A DNA stretch of 64,000 nt from Foliamicus sp963666765. GTDB lineage: Bacteria > Pseudomonadota > Gammaproteobacteria > Steroidobacterales > Foliamicaceae. A model generated the notes under the pieces. The model searched no databases, was not told the DNA's origin, and was given only the letters and a program-made list of their open reading frames with translations. Numbering within the stretch: the stretch's first letter is position 1; each line of letters opens with the position of its first letter. Shown in pieces: positions 24,037-32,338 of this stretch. The stretch lies in assembly GCA_963666765.1 (NCBI GenBank), contig OY762933.1, positions 992,001 to 1,056,000 of the forward strand, written 5' to 3'. The translations under genes were made by a program, and so were the position numbers.

Positions 24037-24876
24037 TCAGTCGATCTCGATCAACAGCCGACAATGATCGCTTGGTCCCCATTCATCCACACCGTTTAAG
24101 GCCCGGGTTCGAATCGTCTGGTGGAATCCCCGCGAAGCAAAAACGTAATCCAGTTGTGTATTTGCGTCCTTGGGCGACTCCCGGACCTTGCGATAGGTGG
24201 GAACGCTCTTTGAGTCCTTCGGTTGACCCGTTATCGGTGTTTCCGCTTGCCTCCCATTCGGATATTCCGGACCCATGAACTCCAGGCCGAGTGCAATCAT
24301 CCGATCAAAGATCGTTTGATCCCTTTTGGGATCAGCCAATGGGTTCTCATCCGTGACACCAAACATGGTGTTCAGGTCGCCGGCTGCCAAGATCCGGTGA
24401 CGACCGGGATCAGTGTGGCCGATAAAGGCGGATAAGTCCGAGATGATCCGGTGCGCCGAACCGTCCGCGTAACCTACTTTCCAACTCGATCGAGTGGAAA
24501 CATGTGGTCTGATCCATCGTGCATACATGGAAATCGCGACAAGAGCTTCTCCATCTTTCGGCAGCACCCGGGCTGCCGCGATTGTTCCAATACCGCTTAC
24601 GGCCATCTCATTCACCCCCGTCTCACTGATCGGCAGCACGCGACGAAACCACTCGACCTCCACTCGATTCGACAGCTTGACAACCATTGGCCAGCGGTCA
24701 TAGAGATCGGCCTCCCATGGCTCGCCTGACACGTTTGGAGGAATAGCGACATCTTCCGGTAGCTCTCTCGGAATCGCCTTTACCTCTTGCAGCAGGGCGA
24801 CATCCGCATCCATAAGGAACAATTCTTGCCAAGGCGTCAGCTGCGCATTGATGTTCCAGCACACCACACTTGTCAT
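24037..24876 (-). CDS. Endonuclease/exonuclease/phosphatase (EEP) family protein
   Basis: 279 residues. The EEP core is complete: VVCWNINAQ (Asn), DVALLQEVK (Glu metal ligand), RHILAAGDLNTMFG (DxN), TQLDYVFAS (D) and WGPSDHCRLLIEID (final DH). Substrate could be DNA, RNA or a phosphoester. A 35-bp part of this gene (around VSGIGTIAAARVLP) reappears in the GNAT/AlbA_2 scar at 19826-19860. Convergent with the NucS-like gene. Confidence 0.8.
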   Translation of the reverse strand: MTSVVCWNINAQLTPWQELFLMDADVALLQEVKAIPRELPEDVAIPPNVSGEPWEADLYDRWPMVVKLSNRVEVEWFRRVLPISETGVNEMAVSGIGTIAAARVLPKDGEALVAISMYARWIRPHVSTRSSWKVGYADGSAHRIISDLSAFIGHTDPGRHRILAAGDLNTMFGVTDENPLADPKRDQTIFDRMIALGLEFMGPEYPNGRQAETPITGQPKDSKSVPTYRKVRESPKDANTQLDYVFASRGFHQTIRTRALNGVDEWGPSDHCRLLIEID

Positions 24877-25043
24877 CGTTTATTCCTGTTTGGGGTACAG
24901 CGCATGCAGGTGCCTTTCCGTCTACAAGAACATTTCCGGAAAATACCTAGCCGGTTCGAATTCTGGTCTACGTTCTGGTTCGCGTCCCTGCCAAAAAAGC
25001 AAGTCGCGCTTCTCACTGGACGGGCGCAAGTAGCAGAATGCAG

Positions 25044-26525
25044 CTACAGACGATCCCCGAATTCCTTGAAGGCGACGGCGATGGCGGCATCGAGCCATTG
25101 GTCAAAAGCGTCGGCGATCGCACCTTCGTCCGATTGGTGGGCGAAAACGAAAGGGTCCAGCGAACACGGGAAGAAGTCCTGTGTTACGACGTCACGGTCT
25201 TCGGAGTTCTCGTACGATTCGAGATTCGCAAACGCGGTGGTCTCCATCACGCCGGAAAGCTCCCGTCCCACGTGGTGAAACGAGACCACGAGCACGAGGC
25301 GCTCCCGCCCTACACGCACGGTGCACTTGTTGAAGTAGTGTGCTTCGTCGAAATTGATGTACTTGCCGGATTCCTTGCCGGACTTGATAACGTCATAGCG
25401 ATACCAGTGCGCATTGTTGTTGTCCGGTCCACCCTCCAGGAGGAAAATGTCCGGTCTGCCGATCTCTGACAGCGGATCCCTGAGTTCTTCGAAGGAGGCC
25501 TGGATCATGTCCCGGGCGCGGGCTCTCAGAGAAACAGCCACATCGTTTACCTGCCTGAGGGTAGCGTCCTTTTCCTGGCGCCTGCGGTTGAATTTGGCCG
25601 CGAGGCTATGGATGACGGCAGAGGTTAGCCTTCGATGCTGTTCGATCTCGGCATCGGCGTCCACGCTCAGGGCCTGGAGAATGGCGTTGCGCTCAAGCCG
25701 CGCGAACAGCGAGGCCAAGGGCTTGAGTTCGCCGTCATCGGCCTTCTCCAAAGACTCGATGTATTCGACCCTGAGATCACGGTCAATCACCAGAGGAAGC
25801 AGGTCCGCCTGGAGCAGGAGGAGCGTCGTAACAGCCCTAACAACACGTCCATTGCCGTCCTGGTATGGGTGGATCTGCGTGAACCGATGATGGAACCAGG
25901 CGGCAACGATGATCGGATCTTCGTCGCGATATCCGGACGCCAGTTCTAGGAGACGGTCCATTTCCGATTGGACGTGCACAGCAGGGCAGTACTCGTGTAG
26001 CGAGCCGTCCAGCCGTTTGGGGTTGTTCTCGTGCTGCTTGTATCGCCCCTTCAAGAGCGGAATGTCCAGGCTCTTTCCAAACTGGTCGACGGCGCTGGTG
26101 GTGTCCTGATGGCGGGTCAGAATGACGTGCAGTTCGTGAATAACAGCGGTACTCAGGGGCCGGTTTCCCGCCACGCAGTCCATGACAAGCTGGATTGCTG
26201 CTTCCTGGTCCCGCAGGATATCGATAAGTCTCGAAGGCTCGATGTCGGTGCTGGAGCGGGCGACGAGTTCCTCAGTGAAACCCTTGGTGACCAGCGCTTC
26301 GGTAGTGCCCCTGTCGAGGTCGTAGAGGCGCTCAAGGATTCCGGTTTCGATGCTGAGCCGCCGATTCAGCCGTTGTGTGAACTGCTCGAGATTAATTTTG
26401 CTCGAGTTCTGCAACCGCTTGCGGGAGGTGTGCCAAGTATCGTACAGGGGGCGCATCTCGCCCAGGTCGACGCCCCGATCCTCGTCCGACAACGGTTCCA
26501 GTTGTTGCCATTTGTAGTCTGCCAT
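25044..26525 (-). CDS. Fic family protein (intact), putative AMP-transferase
   Basis: 493 residues from ATG 26525. The Fic motif HPYQDGNGRVVR is at residues 219-230. The N-terminal segment RRLSIETGILERLYDLDRGT is family-typical. After the Fic core a long C-terminal region (RRQEKDATLRQVNDVAVSLR, NNNAHWYRYDVIKSGKESGK) adds a domain I do not recognise. The usual reaction is AMPylation of a target Tyr, Ser or Thr. Single gene with no visible antitoxin, so activity is probably controlled in cis. Confidence 0.8.
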   Translation of the reverse strand: MADYKWQQLEPLSDEDRGVDLGEMRPLYDTWHTSRKRLQNSSKINLEQFTQRLNRRLSIETGILERLYDLDRGTTEALVTKGFTEELVARSSTDIEPSRLIDILRDQEAAIQLVMDCVAGNRPLSTAVIHELHVILTRHQDTTSAVDQFGKSLDIPLLKGRYKQHENNPKRLDGSLHEYCPAVHVQSEMDRLLELASGYRDEDPIIVAAWFHHRFTQIHPYQDGNGRVVRAVTTLLLLQADLLPLVIDRDLRVEYIESLEKADDGELKPLASLFARLERNAILQALSVDADAEIEQHRRLTSAVIHSLAAKFNRRRQEKDATLRQVNDVAVSLRARARDMIQASFEELRDPLSEIGRPDIFLLEGGPDNNNAHWYRYDVIKSGKESGKYINFDEAHYFNKCTVRVGRERLVLVVSFHHVGRELSGVMETTAFANLESYENSEDRDVVTQDFFPCSLDPFVFAHQSDEGAIADAFDQWLDAAIAVAFKEFGDRL

Positions 26526-26704
26526 GCGAATCTCTCCCTGAAGTGTCTGGCGCACCTTCGTTCACCCTGAACGGCGAAGTACTCGTCAAGCGGGCCGCCC
26601 CGACCGCTGGCCGGATTGTACTCAATTGGCGAACCGTTCGCGTGCATGGGTGCGGGAACACCCAAGTCGTGCTGCCTGACCGCCGCGACTATCACAGCTG
26701 AAGT

Positions 26705-26875
26705 AGTTCTCTCCAAATCAGTGGCAAGTTTGGCCTGGAGTGGGTGGCAGCCTTCGAATGGAATTAGTAGCAGACTTCATCTGGAATTCGCATTTGCGTA
26801 GACTGCTGAAGTTTGCCGCCTGTTCCATGTGTCGGCTGCCACCCGAACCGGAGTAAAGCTGCCACAATCGACGCA
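26705..26875. mobile_element. IS-end remnant with inverted repeated units
   Basis: Three plus-strand units (AGTGGCAAGTTTGGCCTGGA; GGGTGGCAGCCTTCGAATGG; AGTAGCAGACTTCATCTGGA) face two minus-strand units (TGTGGCAGCTTTACTCCGG; GGGTGGCAGCCGACACATGG, reading down from 26872). The arrangement looks like both ends of an IS after loss of the inside. No transposase remains. The rest of 26526-26940 holds no convincing gene. Confidence 0.4.
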
Positions 26876-26940
26876 CAGCGACGCGTATCCGTTCTGTTTT
26901 GCCTTTCCAAACTAAGCGACGGATATTGTCGGCGCAGCTA

Positions 26941-28437
26941 TCAACGATCAGGCGAACGCTCTAAACCTGCGAGCACTTCGCGGAAGCTATTAAGGCCAGC
27001 CTCCAGATTCTCGATGATTTCCGCGGCGAGGTCGTCCGGCTCGGGGAGATTGTCGAGGTCCGTGAGGCTCTTGTCCTTGAGCCAGAAGATATCCAGGCTG
27101 GTCTTGTCGCGGGCTGTGAGTTCTTCGTAGCTGTAGCTGCGCCAGCGGCCATCCGGCGCCTCCTTCTCGTCCCATGTGGCCTTCCTCTGGTGCCTGTTCT
27201 GCGGGTTGTAGCAATCGATGAAATCCGACAGATGCTCGAAGCGCATCGGCTTTTTCTTCAATGTGTGATGAATGTTCGTACGGTAGTCGTAGTACCAGAC
27301 CTGCTTCGTCCAAGGATTCGGGCTGGCTTCGTGGTTGTCGAAGAAGATCACGTTGGCCTTGACGCCTTGCGCGTAGAACACGCCGGTCGGAAGGCGCAGG
27401 ATGGTGTGCAGGTCGGTGTTTTCCAGCAGCTTCTTGCGGATCGTCTCGCCGGCGCCGCCTTCGAACAACACATTGTCGGGCACGACCACGGCAGCGCGGC
27501 CGGTGGTCTTGAGCATCGTGCGAATGTGCTGCACGAAATTGAGTTGCTTGTTTGAGGTGGTGGCCCAGAAATCCTGGCGGTTGTAGGTCAGTTCGTCCTT
27601 TTCCTGCTCGCCTTCCTCGTTGGTGAAGCTCATCGAACTCTTCTTGCCGAACGGCGGATTCGCCAGCACGTAGTCGAAGCGTTCACCGGCATCGGCGACC
27701 AGCGAGTCATTTGGTGATATGGGCGCGCCGCCCTCAATTTCACCGATGTTGTGCAGGAACATGTTCATCAGGCACAGGCGTCGCGTGTTGACCACAATCT
27801 CGTTGCCATGAAACGCCTCGTATTTCAGGAACGCCTTCTGCTGCTTATCGAGTTTGAAGTTGCCCGGATTGGTGATGAAGTCGTATGCCGCCAGAAAGAA
27901 GCCGCCGGTGCCGCAGGCCGGATCGGCGATGCGCTTGCCCGGTTCGGGCCGCACACATTCGACCATCGCGCGAATGAGGGCGCGAGGCGTGAAATACTGG
28001 CCCGCGCCCGACTTGGTGTCCTCGGCGTTTCTTTCCAGCAGGCTCTCGTAAATGTCGCCCTTGATATCGGCGCCCATAGTGACCCAGTCGGCGTCGTCAA
28101 CCATGGCGATAAGGCGATACAGTTTTGCCGGGTCCTGAATCTTGTTCTGGGCGCTGATGAAAATCTGCCCCAGCAGGCCGGGCCTGGCGCCGAGCGCGCG
28201 TAGCGTGGCGACATAGTGGTCTTCCAGTTCCGCGCCTTTCCTTGATTTCAGGCTCGACCATTCGTGTTCGGCGGGAATGCCTACATCGCGGTTGTAGGGT
28301 GGCTTGGCGTATTCATCTGCCATCTTGAGGAAGATCAGGTAGGTGAGTTGCTCCAGGTAGTCACCATAGCCCACCCCGTCATCGCGCAGCGTATGACAGA
28401 AGCTCCAGACCCTGGAAACGATGGGGGCGGTGTTCAT
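26941..28437 (-). CDS. hsdM: Type I restriction-modification DNA methyltransferase subunit
   Basis: 498 residues, complete. The N-terminal HsdM_N helical domain (VWSFCHTLRDDGVGYGDYLE) is followed by the N6-adenine methyltransferase domain with SAM motif I DPACGTGGF (residues 172-180) and catalytic motif IV NPPF (NPPFGKKSS). It should methylate adenine only in complex with HsdS. No hsdS is present anywhere in the window, and the only hsdR is truncated, so the enzyme is an orphan unless HsdS is supplied in trans. Its ATG overlaps the AlbA_2-type stop (ATGA). Downstream lies an IS-end remnant where hsdS would be expected. Confidence 0.92.
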   Translation of the reverse strand: MNTAPIVSRVWSFCHTLRDDGVGYGDYLEQLTYLIFLKMADEYAKPPYNRDVGIPAEHEWSSLKSRKGAELEDHYVATLRALGARPGLLGQIFISAQNKIQDPAKLYRLIAMVDDADWVTMGADIKGDIYESLLERNAEDTKSGAGQYFTPRALIRAMVECVRPEPGKRIADPACGTGGFFLAAYDFITNPGNFKLDKQQKAFLKYEAFHGNEIVVNTRRLCLMNMFLHNIGEIEGGAPISPNDSLVADAGERFDYVLANPPFGKKSSMSFTNEEGEQEKDELTYNRQDFWATTSNKQLNFVQHIRTMLKTTGRAAVVVPDNVLFEGGAGETIRKKLLENTDLHTILRLPTGVFYAQGVKANVIFFDNHEASPNPWTKQVWYYDYRTNIHHTLKKKPMRFEHLSDFIDCYNPQNRHQRKATWDEKEAPDGRWRSYSYEELTARDKTSLDIFWLKDKSLTDLDNLPEPDDLAAEIIENLEAGLNSFREVLAGLERSPDR

Positions 28438-29307
28438 GCGGAGCCGCCCGGCCCTTTGATCCTCTCGACCAAAGCGTAGCCGGCGGCCGTGCGCCGATAG
28501 CGCTGATTGCTGCTGGTGGGTCTATCGGGGAGGGTCATTTCAATCAAGCCAGCTTCAAGGGCCGGCTTCAGATAGGCGGTAGTGAAATGGCGCCGGTGAG
28601 CAAGTCCCAGGACTGCCTGCAACTGGGCGCGGCCCATCTCCCCGCTCAGGACCGCCACCAGTTGCTCAACTTGGTCGGTGACTTGGTCGGTGACTTGGTC
28701 GGTATCTTGGTCGGTAACTTGCCCGGTGTCTTGCCCGGTGTCTTGTAGGGCATCCTGCTTTTTTTGCTGTATTTCCAGCAAGTTATCTTGCCCGGTAACT
28801 TGGTCGGTAACTTGGTCGGCATCATGTACGGTGTCTTGCCGGGAAGCCTCCTGACCAACCCTTTCATGCACCGGCAGGCGAACAAGAAACCAGGTCCGAT
28901 CCTCATCGCTTTCGAATCTCGGAGCAGGCGAGCCGTTTTCCCGCATGGCCCGCAGAATCTTTGGCACTCCCGTAGATCGACCCTCGGCCAGGTCAAGTTC
29001 CTTGAGAAATTCTCCGATTCGCCGATTGCGATAGCGGCGGCTAACGGCCTGCCCCTTCTGAAAGTCTTCCATGCGGATGGACCGGTCGGCGCCGGGAAAG
29101 CTCAGGATCACCAGTTCCTCGGCGGTGATACGCACCTCGACGGGCTCGCGCTCCTCGTAGGAACGGTGATAGATGGCGTTGACCAGCGCCTCCTCGATGG
29201 CGCCGATGGGGAAGTTCCAGAAGCGCTCCGCTTCGGGTTTGTGCGGATACTTGACGACGGTCTCCTTCAGATAGTTCCGCTTGATGTAGCCGATCGCCTC
29301 GCTGAGT
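28194..29307. repeat. Duplicated block B
   Basis: Same-orientation counterpart of 18754-19819, offset 9440 bp at its left edge and 9488 bp at its right edge because of 48 extra bases in the 12-nt repeats. It includes the start of hsdM and most of the AlbA_2/HTH gene. Confidence 0.85.
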
Positions 29308-29879
29308 ATTATGGACAACGGCCCGCGGAACTCCTTCTCCTCAAACTGATCGCCGCCCGGCCCATCGGGAAACCACACGACATCGATCTGGGTGGCCGGA
29401 AAAAACCTGTCTGGCCGCTCATTGAAGAACAGCAGACCGACGTTCTTGGGAAACATCGCCTCGGGTGGGCCGCCGACGACATTCAGGCGCTTGCCCAGGT
29501 TCTCAACAGACAGGCCCTCTGCTTCCGATGCAAGTTCGCTGCCGATTTCCCCGAGAAACTCGCGGATCACCCGATGGGACAGGTCATCAAGCGAAGTAGT
29601 CTGGCCTTGTACGGGCGGGTTTCGCCGCCGGGCGCCCACAACACGAGGATGTTTCGGCCCTCGACACGGTAGGTTGCAGTGAGCGGATGGTAATGGGGCC
29701 GCATGGCGGAATGCCCGAGATCCAGCAATTCATTCTGGATCGCGTCGATGCGTTTGGAGCTGATCCCTTTCGGAGGCAGCACCGGGCGCCCGTTTTTCTC
29801 CTTGACGCCCAATATCACATAGCCGCCTCCCAGGTTATGAAAGTCGTTGGCAAAGGCGCATATCTCCCTCTCGCAACGC
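28434..29879 (-). pseudogene. AlbA_2/HTH regulator-like gene, frameshifted and 5'-truncated copy B
   Basis: Two frames make up one gene. The first (29879 to 29567) encodes CEREICAFANDFHNLGGGYV and ILGVKEKNGRPVLPPKGISS, the AlbA_2 (Schlafen-like) domain. The second (28434-29639, 401 codons) resumes at LDDLSHRVIREFLGEIGSEL and continues with an ATPase-like region (FWNFPIGAIEEALVNAIYHR), a (V/D)T(G/D)Q repeat and a winged helix. Relatives, as I recall, have about 40 residues between RPYKA and DDL that are missing here, so a deletion caused the frameshift. The N-terminus ends at the IS1182 insertion. The stop overlaps hsdM (ATGA). The second frame may still be translated. Confidence 0.7.
28669..28746. 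repeat. 12-nt tandem repeats, copy B
   Basis: About seven 12-nt units (ACTTGGTCGGTG and variants) encode TDQV, TDQD and TGQD on the minus strand. Copy A (19229-19270) has fewer units with a different consensus (TGQV), so both unit number and sequence vary. Confidence 0.8.
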
Positions 29880-29883
29880 CTAG

Positions 29884-31495
29884 CAGCCTGTCGGGCTTAG
29901 GGTTGCCGTAGTGGGTTGCGGTGCCGCTCCCCACGGCCTCGAATGGCCGCCCTGGGGACCGCATTCGACGGGCGGGAAATTCCGGCAACCCGGCCAGCGC
30001 CCTCCCGGGGTTCCCGGAAGCCGACGAAAGCGCCCCAGGAGGCCGAAACAGGCAGATACGACTCGCCGGATCATCGGTTTACGCCATTTTCAAGCGGTGC
30101 AATCGCTTGCAGTTGTAGGCCAGCGTCACCAGGGCCCACTCGCCCTCCACCTTGTTCCGGCCCCGAAGCAAAAACCGCCGAAATCCCATCGCCTCCTTCA
30201 CGATCCCGAACACCGGCTCCACCGTCTGCTTGCGCAAGCGATACAGCGCCCGGTTCTCTTCTGTTTCCATCTTCTCCTTCATCCGCTTGAGCCATTCCGC
30301 CTTCGGCTCCTTCGCCGCCTGGCCTTCAACCGGTGGACGAAAATCATGCGCACGGCGACGATCCTCCGTCCCGACCGCCACCAGAACCTTAAGGCCCCGG
30401 CCTTCCAGCCGCGCCACCTCCGAACCCGACGCATAGCCGTTGTCCGCCAACACCCGGCCGGGTTCGCCCAACGCCTTGGGAATCGTCTCCACATCCGCAA
30501 CCAACTCGCGCCTATCGCTCGCGCAGGAACTCACCCGCGAACCCAAAACCAACTGGCTTCCGTGCGCATCCACCACCGCCTGCGCGTTATACGCCTGACG
30601 CCATTCGCTGCGTTTGTTCTTGCGCATCAGCGCACTGTCCGAATCCGTCAGGTTGATCTGCTCCTCCGGCCTCGGCTCCTTACCCGGCTCCTTGATCTTC
30701 GCGCCCTTGGCGCGGCCCTCGCGCTTGTCGCGCGCCGCCACCTTGCGCTCATACGCCGCCCGATCCAACGCCGCCTGCGAACGCGCACGGCGATCCAACT
30801 TGGCGCACGCCCGATCCAGCTTCGCCTTCAGCTTCTCGCGACGCCGCAAATCTTCCGGCAAACTCTCCGCATCCGGCCCCGACTGCGCATCCGCACGCTC
30901 CGCGCGGCCCAGCAAGTCCTCAATCTCTCCGCGCAACTGCTCCCGAAGCGCATGGGCGCGATCCCGACGGAGGCTGTTGCGCTTGCTCGCGTTGGCGTCC
31001 ACCTTCGTCCCGTCCACGCTCACCGTGCCCACCTTCAGCAACTGCAACTCCCGCGCCATCAGCAATACCCGCAAAAACGCCTCCCCCACCGCCTCGAAGT
31101 TCTCCCGCCGAAACGTGCAGATCGTGTCATGATCCGGATGACAGTTCGCTGTCACATACCGAACCCCAATGTCCCGATACGTCGCCCGCTCGATCCGACG
31201 CGAACCGAATATCCCGTGCGCGTAGCAGTAAATCAAAAGCGCCAGCATCATCCGCGGGTGATACTGCGCCGAACCCGTGCCCCGCTCGTTCACCTTGAAC
31301 GATTCCATCGGAATCCGCTCCACCGCCTCCAGAACAAAATGCGCCAAGTCGTCCGACGCAACCCACTCGCGAAGGTCCGGAGGCAAAAGGTAGGCTTGGC
31401 TCGAATCCCGCTCCACAAACTTCGGCATCTCGATTACCCTATGGCCTGGACCGACCCAATTGTAAGAAAATACAGCCCCTAAGTCCGACAGGCTG
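29884..31495. mobile_element. IS1182-family insertion sequence, complete
   Basis: A 1612-bp element. Left end CAGCCTGTCGGGCTTAGGG and right end (reverse complement) CAGCCTGTCGGACTTAGGG match in 18 of 19 bases. Both ends are flanked by CTAG (29880-29883 and 31496-31499), a 4-bp target duplication. It carries one intact transposase gene. The right CTAG supplies the TAG stop of the HEPN gene; the left one abuts the AlbA_2-type gene. Confidence 0.88.
30079..31428 (-). CDS. IS1182-family transposase
   Basis: 449 residues, intact. N-terminal DUF772-type domain (MPKFVERDSSQAYLLPPDLR, YHPRMMLALLIYCYAHGIFG) followed by a DDE domain: VSVDGTKVDANAS (first D), VLADNGYASGSEV (second D) and TVEPVFGIVKEAMGFRRFLL (E). 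A charged insertion (residues about 185-290) lies between the first and second D, as is usual in IS1182. Length and both ends are complete, so the element may be mobile. A long antisense frame overlies it, an effect of high GC only. Confidence 0.92.
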   Translation of the reverse strand: MPKFVERDSSQAYLLPPDLREWVASDDLAHFVLEAVERIPMESFKVNERGTGSAQYHPRMMLALLIYCYAHGIFGSRRIERATYRDIGVRYVTANCHPDHDTICTFRRENFEAVGEAFLRVLLMARELQLLKVGTVSVDGTKVDANASKRNSLRRDRAHALREQLRGEIEDLLGRAERADAQSGPDAESLPEDLRRREKLKAKLDRACAKLDRRARSQAALDRAAYERKVAARDKREGRAKGAKIKEPGKEPRPEEQINLTDSDSALMRKNKRSEWRQAYNAQAVVDAHGSQLVLGSRVSSCASDRRELVADVETIPKALGEPGRVLADNGYASGSEVARLEGRGLKVLVAVGTEDRRRAHDFRPPVEGQAAKEPKAEWLKRMKEKMETEENRALYRLRKQTVEPVFGIVKEAMGFRRFLLRGRNKVEGEWALVTLAYNCKRLHRLKMA

Positions 31496-31867
31496 CTAGC
31501 CTTCGGCGAAGAATTCCTGCGCTATAGCCGACACGAAATTCTGCGCTCTCTTCACGGCCCGCCGCGCTTCCTCCGCAGGTACGAACTCTCCCCGGTAGTC
31601 CGCCACTTCGCGCGCTAACTGAGTGTCATGAATGGTCTTGCTGGCCGTCTCGCCCTTTCTTGCAAGATCCGGGAAATACTGCACAAACAGGGACCTGATT
31701 CCCCTGTGCGTCTTGGTGGCGGGCGCGTTGGCCGTTTCCAGAGCGGCGTTAATGGCTTCAAAGACCGCGTAGTACGCACGGTTGCAGGCGCCGTTGGGAT
31801 CTCCGTCGTCAAGCAGCGTTTGCGCAGACCGAAGCGCCCTGGTGGCCAAGAGCATTCGCGTCGGCAT
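31496..31867 (-). CDS. HEPN-domain protein of an MNT/HEPN toxin-antitoxin pair
   Basis: 123 residues from ATG 31867. GDPNGACNRAYYAVFEAINA is the conserved helix of small HEPN proteins. These are RNases or ribosome-associated toxins neutralised by AMPylation or binding of the MNT partner. The canonical Rx4-6H RNase motif is not clear here, so toxicity is uncertain. It begins 2 bases after the MNT stop. The stop codon TAG at 31496-31498 lies in the CTAG target duplication of the IS, so the C-terminus survived the insertion. A dead copy is at 13990-14100. Confidence 0.85.
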   Translation of the reverse strand: MPTRMLLATRALRSAQTLLDDGDPNGACNRAYYAVFEAINAALETANAPATKTHRGIRSLFVQYFPDLARKGETASKTIHDTQLAREVADYRGEFVPAEEARRAVKRAQNFVSAIAQEFFAEG

Positions 31868-31869
31868 AG

Positions 31870-32241
31870 TCACAGTGCAGCCGTGATTTCGATACCGTCT
31901 TTGAGGATGTTGTGAAAGAAGGAGGGTCGCACCTGCTCTTGCGGGTTGCTTAGTTCGCTTTCCCACAGGACCATCGGGTTTACCGCAACCAGGGTTTCGT
32001 GCAGAGCGCCGTCATCCGCCTTGCCGATGGTCCAGCCCAGCCGAATGCACGCGCCGGCTTTGCCTTCCTCTGGCGCTGTTCCCGCCAGAACAACCGCTAC
32101 ATCCACATCACTCAAGGGGTCAAAATCGCCCCGGGCGTAACTGCCGTACAGGATCAAGCGCGAGACTGGCGGCAGCTCGATGTCTGCCAGGTAACGAACA
32201 AACGACTGGATGCCCTTGTGCGCATTGGGATGCAACTTCAT
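31870..32241 (-). CDS. MNT-type nucleotidyltransferase antitoxin
   Basis: 123 residues from ATG 32241 (MKLHPNAHKGIQSFVRYLAD). RLILYGSYARGDFDPLSDVD carries GSxxxGD and the SDxD metal site. It is the antitoxin of the MNT/HEPN pair and probably AMPylates the HEPN partner. An upstream in-frame start at 32346 adds residues without family similarity. It sits just downstream of the truncated HsdR chimera on the same strand, and may have been inserted into a type I restriction locus. Confidence 0.85.
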   Translation of the reverse strand: MKLHPNAHKGIQSFVRYLADIELPPVSRLILYGSYARGDFDPLSDVDVAVVLAGTAPEEGKAGACIRLGWTIGKADDGALHETLVAVNPMVLWESELSNPQEQVRPSFFHNILKDGIEITAAL

Positions 32242-32338
32242 ACTGTCCGTGTTGCGTGGCACGGGCGCCAGACCCGCATCTTTTGGTGGGGACCGCAGCC
32301 AAGCGGCCGCCGTGCTCGGTAAGCCAAAGGAGTGAGCG

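Noticed and set aside
29911..31482. A 523-codon plus-strand open frame antisense to the IS1182 transposase
   Set aside because: Arg/Pro/His-rich low-quality translation; the transposase on the other strand has a clear DDE fold. The open frame is a product of high GC.
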